DNA of 64,000 nt, from contig NZ_QGGW01000001.1 of assembly GCF_003148775.1 (NCBI RefSeq), forward strand, positions 372,001 through 436,000. Reading direction: 5' to 3'. Source of the DNA: Roseicyclus mahoneyensis (GTDB lineage: Bacteria; Pseudomonadota; Alphaproteobacteria; Rhodobacterales; Rhodobacteraceae). Made by a program: the position numbers and the translations under genes. The notes under the pieces were generated by a model, which made no database searches, had not been told where the DNA came from, and worked only from the letters and a program-made list of their open reading frames with translations. Below, one piece after another: positions 61,059 to 64,000 of the stretch. Position 1 is the first letter of the stretch. Each line of letters begins with the position of its first letter.

Positions 61059-62078
61059 CTAGATCCCGAGCGAATTGTAATCCGGACCGCTATAGACCCA
61101 GCCATCGGGAAGCTGCCCGGTGCGGATACGGCACCAGTTGTCCGCACGGCAAGGTTCGGCCAGCGTGACCGTCGTTCCGGCTTGCACGACGCCGATCCGG
61201 TTGCCTCCGGGGCTGTTGTAGACGTCTGTGGAAAGCAGAACCGTCCGGGTCTGGGCCTGAGGTGCGGGGGGCGTTTCGCTCTGGCCTTGCGGTCTGATGA
61301 CGATTGGCCTCGAGAGTTCGCCGGGCCGGTCCGAAAGTTCCCACGCCGGGGGTATGGAGGTGCCGGGGCCGGCGACAAGGCGCGGCGGCAAGGGGCGGCA
61401 AAACAGCCCGATCGAATCCACGACAGCGGGCCGCCCGGCCAGCCGGTGGTCCCCAAACATCACTTCAATTCCGGTTGCCCATTGGCCTCCCGGGCAATCC
61501 ACACGGCGATTGCTGCTATGTCTTCCCGATACGCCATGCGTGACTTCGTAGGCATCGTCCATCGTGGGGATGCGCGCGCAGGTCATGCGGATGTGATTGA
61601 CGGCAGGCGACAGATCTTGCCCGTTGCCGCGGATATTCTCATCGACGAAGACGTTCAGTTGAGTGACTGCATAGCCAGCCGCGCAGTGCATCCGTTGCAG
61701 GCTGCCGCCTTCGCCACCGAGCATGCGCAGGGCGACAGGCGTACCCTGCAGGCCCGTGCGATCTGGTCTCACCCGGTCACAAAGCGGTTGAACCGCGTCC
61801 AGAAGCGTGCCCGAGCGAATGACGAACCCGACAATCACGGATCCGGACTCGCACCTGTCGTAAACCGGCCAGCCGACGGTGTTCCCCACACCACCGGTTC
61901 TGGTTTCCTGGGTCTGGGCCTCGGCCTCGGTCATGGCGGCAGATGCCACCATTGCCATGGTGACGGCTGCCATGAGCAAGCGGGTTGCAAAATGCCGCCC
62001 GTCGAGGGAACAGATTTCCGCCAGACGAGATGCAGCTGTGCGGGCCTTGCGCCCGCGATGTCCATATATGGTTTCCAC
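61059..62078 (-). CDS. secreted protein with three cysteine repeats and a C-terminal SH3-like domain
   Basis: 339 aa from GTG 62078, chosen for AAGGA seven bases upstream. A later ATG (at MAAVTMAMVASAAMTEAEAQ) would give a more compact signal peptide and cannot be excluded. After the signal, three related units begin with C-x2-G and end with a cysteine: CESGSVIVGF to LCDRV, CAAGYAVTQLNVF to RMTC, CPGGQWATGIEVMF to LFC. This recalls threefold beta-prism proteins of the vitelline-membrane VMO-I type. The last 70 residues look like an SH3 domain (VYNSPGGNRIGVVQAGTTVTL, DNWCRIRTG). The function is unknown. Confidence 0.65.
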   Translation of the reverse strand: METIYGHRGRKARTAASRLAEICSLDGRHFATRLLMAAVTMAMVASAAMTEAEAQTQETRTGGVGNTVGWPVYDRCESGSVIVGFVIRSGTLLDAVQPLCDRVRPDRTGLQGTPVALRMLGGEGGSLQRMHCAAGYAVTQLNVFVDENIRGNGQDLSPAVNHIRMTCARIPTMDDAYEVTHGVSGRHSSNRRVDCPGGQWATGIEVMFGDHRLAGRPAVVDSIGLFCRPLPPRLVAGPGTSIPPAWELSDRPGELSRPIVIRPQGQSETPPAPQAQTRTVLLSTDVYNSPGGNRIGVVQAGTTVTLAEPCRADNWCRIRTGQLPDGWVYSGPDYNSLGI

Positions 62079-62310
62079 AACAATATCCTTGATTGTCGGG
62101 CAGCCTACGGTTTCACCGAAATGCTGCCTCCTTTTGTCCAATGGCGCCTGAGCGTCCGGAAAAGTCTCGCGCGGCGGCGGCTGCCTTTCATCCTTCGTTT
62201 GGAGGAAACGCCCCAGCCCGACAGTGTCGCGTTCAAGGGTGTGGGGATGATGTGCCACCGGCTTGGTGGAGGTCACGAAAAGATCGTGACCCCGGAACTG
62301 GAGGCTGGAC

Positions 62311-62550
62311 ATGATGACAGGGAAGCTCAGCCGCGGGTTCACGATCGAGGCGGCAAAGCTGCTGACCGAGCGGGGCGTGCCGGCCGCCTTGGTATGCCGC
62401 GTTCTGCGCCGATGGATGAGGCACACAGCCTTGGCACCAGTCTGTGCGTTTCCCGGAATTGGCCAGCACCGTTCCGGGATGGCCGGGATCGCGGCCCTGA
62501 AGAATGTGGTCGCCAAACAGACGGCCGAGCGTGACGTCCAAAAAGGGTGA
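62311..62550 (+). pseudogene. IS3-family transposase OrfA remnant
   Basis: 79 codons resemble the IS3-family OrfA: FTIEAAKLLTERGVPAA, then LRRWMR, AFPGIGQ, and IAALKNVVAKQTAERDVQKG, matching the usual order of helix-turn-helix, linker and leucine-rich coiled coil. The second helix of the DNA-binding motif is shortened, key leucines are lost, and no OrfB or terminal inverted repeats are visible. It is a degraded fragment, not an active element. Confidence 0.7.
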
Positions 62551-62906
62551 GGCGATTTTCCGCCCTTGGTCCGAGGGATATGGTCGTTCGTCGAGTTCGC
62601 AATTCAGCGCCACTCAGCACTCGGCTAACATAGCTCCGTCGTCGGCACACGAAACGCCCGGGATGTGAGGTGAAGGCTCGTCACAGCCGACGGGCAAATC
62701 AAACTTGAACCCCGGCCTGAGCGACCGCATCGCGGTTGAAGCTGGCGGTGAATTCAGTTGCGGACATCGCATCCACCTCGATCCCCGGAACACCAAGCAA
62801 GGCATCCGTAAATCCACGGCAATTGGTCCACAGCGGGCTGCAAGCCCCGGTCGTATTGGCCGGAACGACCGGAAACGGCCTGACGAGGCCCCTGACTGCC
62901 AAGCCT
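62551..62906. other. 356-base gap beside the transposase remnant
   Basis: No confident gene. On the minus strand a short frame ending at 62699 has near-normal amino-acid composition in its last 55 codons (ANTTGACSPLWTNCRGF onward) and might be the tail of a lost gene, but no start or homologue is recognised. Together with the OrfA fragment this is probably scar DNA from an old insertion event. Confidence 0.4.
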
Positions 62907-64000
62907 TTAGACGCGCCTTTGCCTGCGCCGCCCGCCACCGCCCGCACCGCCCGGCGCCATCCCCGATGCGCCAAAGGCGACTTGGGGCAGGGTGGTGACC
63001 TTGGCCAGTTCCGGAAAGGGGTCGGTTGCGTGCGGGATCGCGTTGGCGTTGACGAAATGCTCTTGAAAGCGGGGCTCTATCGCGGTCTCGATCTTGTCGA
63101 TGGTTTTGACCACGGCCTCGATCCTTTGCCGTGCGGCGCGGTTGCACAGCGCGATGCGCGCGCCATGACCCGCCGCGTTGCCCGCGCTGGTCACATGGTC
63201 CAGCGCCGCGTCGGGGATCATGCCCAGCACCATCGCATGTTTTGGGCTGATATGCGCCCCAAAGGCACCGGCCAGCACGACGCGGTCGACCTTGTCGACG
63301 CCGCGCTTGTCCATGAGCAGACGCGCGCCCGCGTAAAGCGCCGATTTTGCCAATTGGATGGCACGGATGTCGCCTTGGGTCACGGTGATGCGCGGACCGC
63401 CCGTGTCCGTCGCAACATGCACGAGATAGGCAAAGGTGCGGCCCGTGGGTTCACAACGCGCCGTGCCCGTCGCCTCCGGCCCGCCGATCAGGCCCGAGGC
63501 GTCGAGAAGGCCCGCCATGCGCATCTCGGCCACCGCCTCGATGATGCCCGAGCCGCAGATGCCGGTGACGCCACTGTCCTTTGTCGCCTCGGCAAAGCCG
63601 GGGTCGTCGGACCAGATATCACAACCGATGACCTTGAAGCGTGGGTCCTTGGTGACGGGGTCGATCTCGATATGCTCGATGGCACCCGGCGCCGCGCGCT
63701 GGCCCGCGCTGATCTGTGCGCCCTCGAAGGCAGGGCCGGTGGGCGAGGAACAGGCCAGAACGCCGGTCTTGTCCCCCAAAAGGATCTCGGCATTGGTGCC
63801 GACATCGACGATCAGCGTCAGCATATCGGCCTGATCGGGTTCTTCCGACAGAGCAACGGCGGCCGCATCAGCCCCGACATGGCCCGCGATGCAGGGCAAG
63901 AGATAGACCTGCGCCGCAGGTGCGATGGTGGTCAGCCCGATCTCGCGCGCGTCCAGCGTCAGGCTGTCGGATGTGGCCAGCGCGAAAGGGGCCTGCCCCA
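62907..64000 (-). CDS. ASKHA-domain corrinoid activation protein (RACo/RamA type), 5' part beyond the window
   Basis: At least 364 codons, open to the window end. No internal start is needed: the frame reads GQAPFALATSDSLTLDAREIGLTTIAPAAQVYLLPCIAGHVG from the edge (in parts). The ASKHA ATPase signatures are LIVDVGTNAEILLG, GICGSGIIEAVAEM and LAGAFGAHISPKHAMVLGMIPD, and the Gly/Arg-rich tail is typical of the DUF4445 family. Such proteins reduce Co(II) corrinoids to Co(I) for methyltransferases. An N-terminal 2Fe-2S ferredoxin domain is expected outside the window. Confidence 0.87.
   Translation of the reverse strand, partial: GQAPFALATSDSLTLDAREIGLTTIAPAAQVYLLPCIAGHVGADAAAVALSEEPDQADMLTLIVDVGTNAEILLGDKTGVLACSSPTGPAFEGAQISAGQRAAPGAIEHIEIDPVTKDPRFKVIGCDIWSDDPGFAEATKDSGVTGICGSGIIEAVAEMRMAGLLDASGLIGGPEATGTARCEPTGRTFAYLVHVATDTGGPRITVTQGDIRAIQLAKSALYAGARLLMDKRGVDKVDRVVLAGAFGAHISPKHAMVLGMIPDAALDHVTSAGNAAGHGARIALCNRAARQRIEAVVKTIDKIETAIEPRFQEHFVNANAIPHATDPFPELAKVTTLPQVAFGASGMAPGGAGGGGRRRQRRV

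Noticed and set aside
62079-62516. N-terminal extension of the secreted SH3 protein
   Set aside because: The extension is Arg/Pro-rich, overlaps the transposase remnant, and would bury the signal peptide. GTG 62078 has a good ribosome site.
62699-62974. Small minus-strand frame with near-normal composition in its 3' half
   Set aside because: It overlaps the end of the corrinoid activator in another frame, has no ribosome site, and matches no family I know. It is kept only as a note in the gap entry.
1-64000. CRISPR arrays, tRNA or rRNA genes, prophage or conjugation genes
   Set aside because: No regularly spaced repeats, tRNA-like folds, or phage or transfer genes were found on reading both strands. 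Only one IS fragment was seen.

Overview
The window is GC-rich, gene-dense DNA from an alphaproteobacterium, most likely the Rhodobacteraceae (Rhodobacter/Roseobacter type). The assignment rests on gene content: a SmoEFGK-SmoS-MtlK polyol operon closely resembling the Rhodobacter one, an FrcBCA/FrcR fructose system of rhizobial/rhodobacterial type, a ModE without molybdate-binding domains, and an ASKHA-type corrinoid activator. No rRNA, tRNA, CRISPR array or replication origin was seen. Nearly everything is transport plus catabolism. Six complete ABC importers lie in 64 kb, each with its own regulator or operator and usually its own catabolic enzymes.

Layout. (1) 0.1-11.4 kb: a minus-strand importer operon (binding protein, two permeases, argininosuccinate-lyase-like enzyme, ATPase, M19 dipeptidase) divergent from a ROK regulator, a two-domain PIG-L deacetylase and an EamA permease. 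(2) 11.4-16.7 kb: a CPA1 Na+/H+ antiporter fused to a cyclic-nucleotide-binding-like domain, convergent with a P-type cation ATPase. (3) 17.0-24.6 kb: a hydantoin-degradation operon with a polar-amino-acid-type ABC importer, D-carbamoylase, D-hydantoinase, hydantoin racemase, LysR regulator and flavin-reductase-like protein. (4) 24.8-32.4 kb: a LacI regulator with a 14-bp palindromic operator and the polyol operon smoEFGK-smoS-mtlK, which converts sorbitol and mannitol to fructose. (5) 32.4-35.9 kb: an AtzC/CodA-like amidohydrolase with an altered metal-site residue, a P-loop kinase, a stand-alone Hen1-type RNA 2'-O-methyltransferase domain and a histidine phosphatase. (6) 36.0-41.5 kb: a predicted periplasmic redox module (Tat-exported flavoprotein, soluble accessory protein, diheme cytochrome c, small secreted protein) with a divergent LysR regulator. 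(7) 41.5-45.9 kb: frcBCA with divergent ROK regulator frcR. (8) 45.9-46.7 kb: a decayed gap holding an oligopeptide-transporter ATPase pseudogene. (9) 46.7-57.8 kb: a GntR-controlled regulon on both strands (lactonase, HAD hydrolase, aldolase, FGGY kinase on one side; CUT1 importer, Tm-1-like protein, second aldolase on the other). (10) 57.9-60.9 kb: modEABC. (11) 61-64 kb: a secreted repeat/SH3 protein, an IS3 transposase remnant, and the 3' part of a corrinoid-activation gene cut by the window end.

How it fits together: the organism appears equipped to scavenge compatible-solute-like and plant-derived small molecules. Polyols and fructose converge on fructose, hydantoins and N-carbamoyl amino acids yield D-amino acids, and two clusters handle substrates that cannot be named from sequence. 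Two recurring design features stand out. Stem-loops sit just downstream of five of the six binding-protein genes. Several regulators have palindromes placed exactly on promoter elements. Because no searches could be run, family assignments rest on motifs and remembered family sequences, and substrate assignments are inference except for the smo/mtl, frc, hyu and mod systems.
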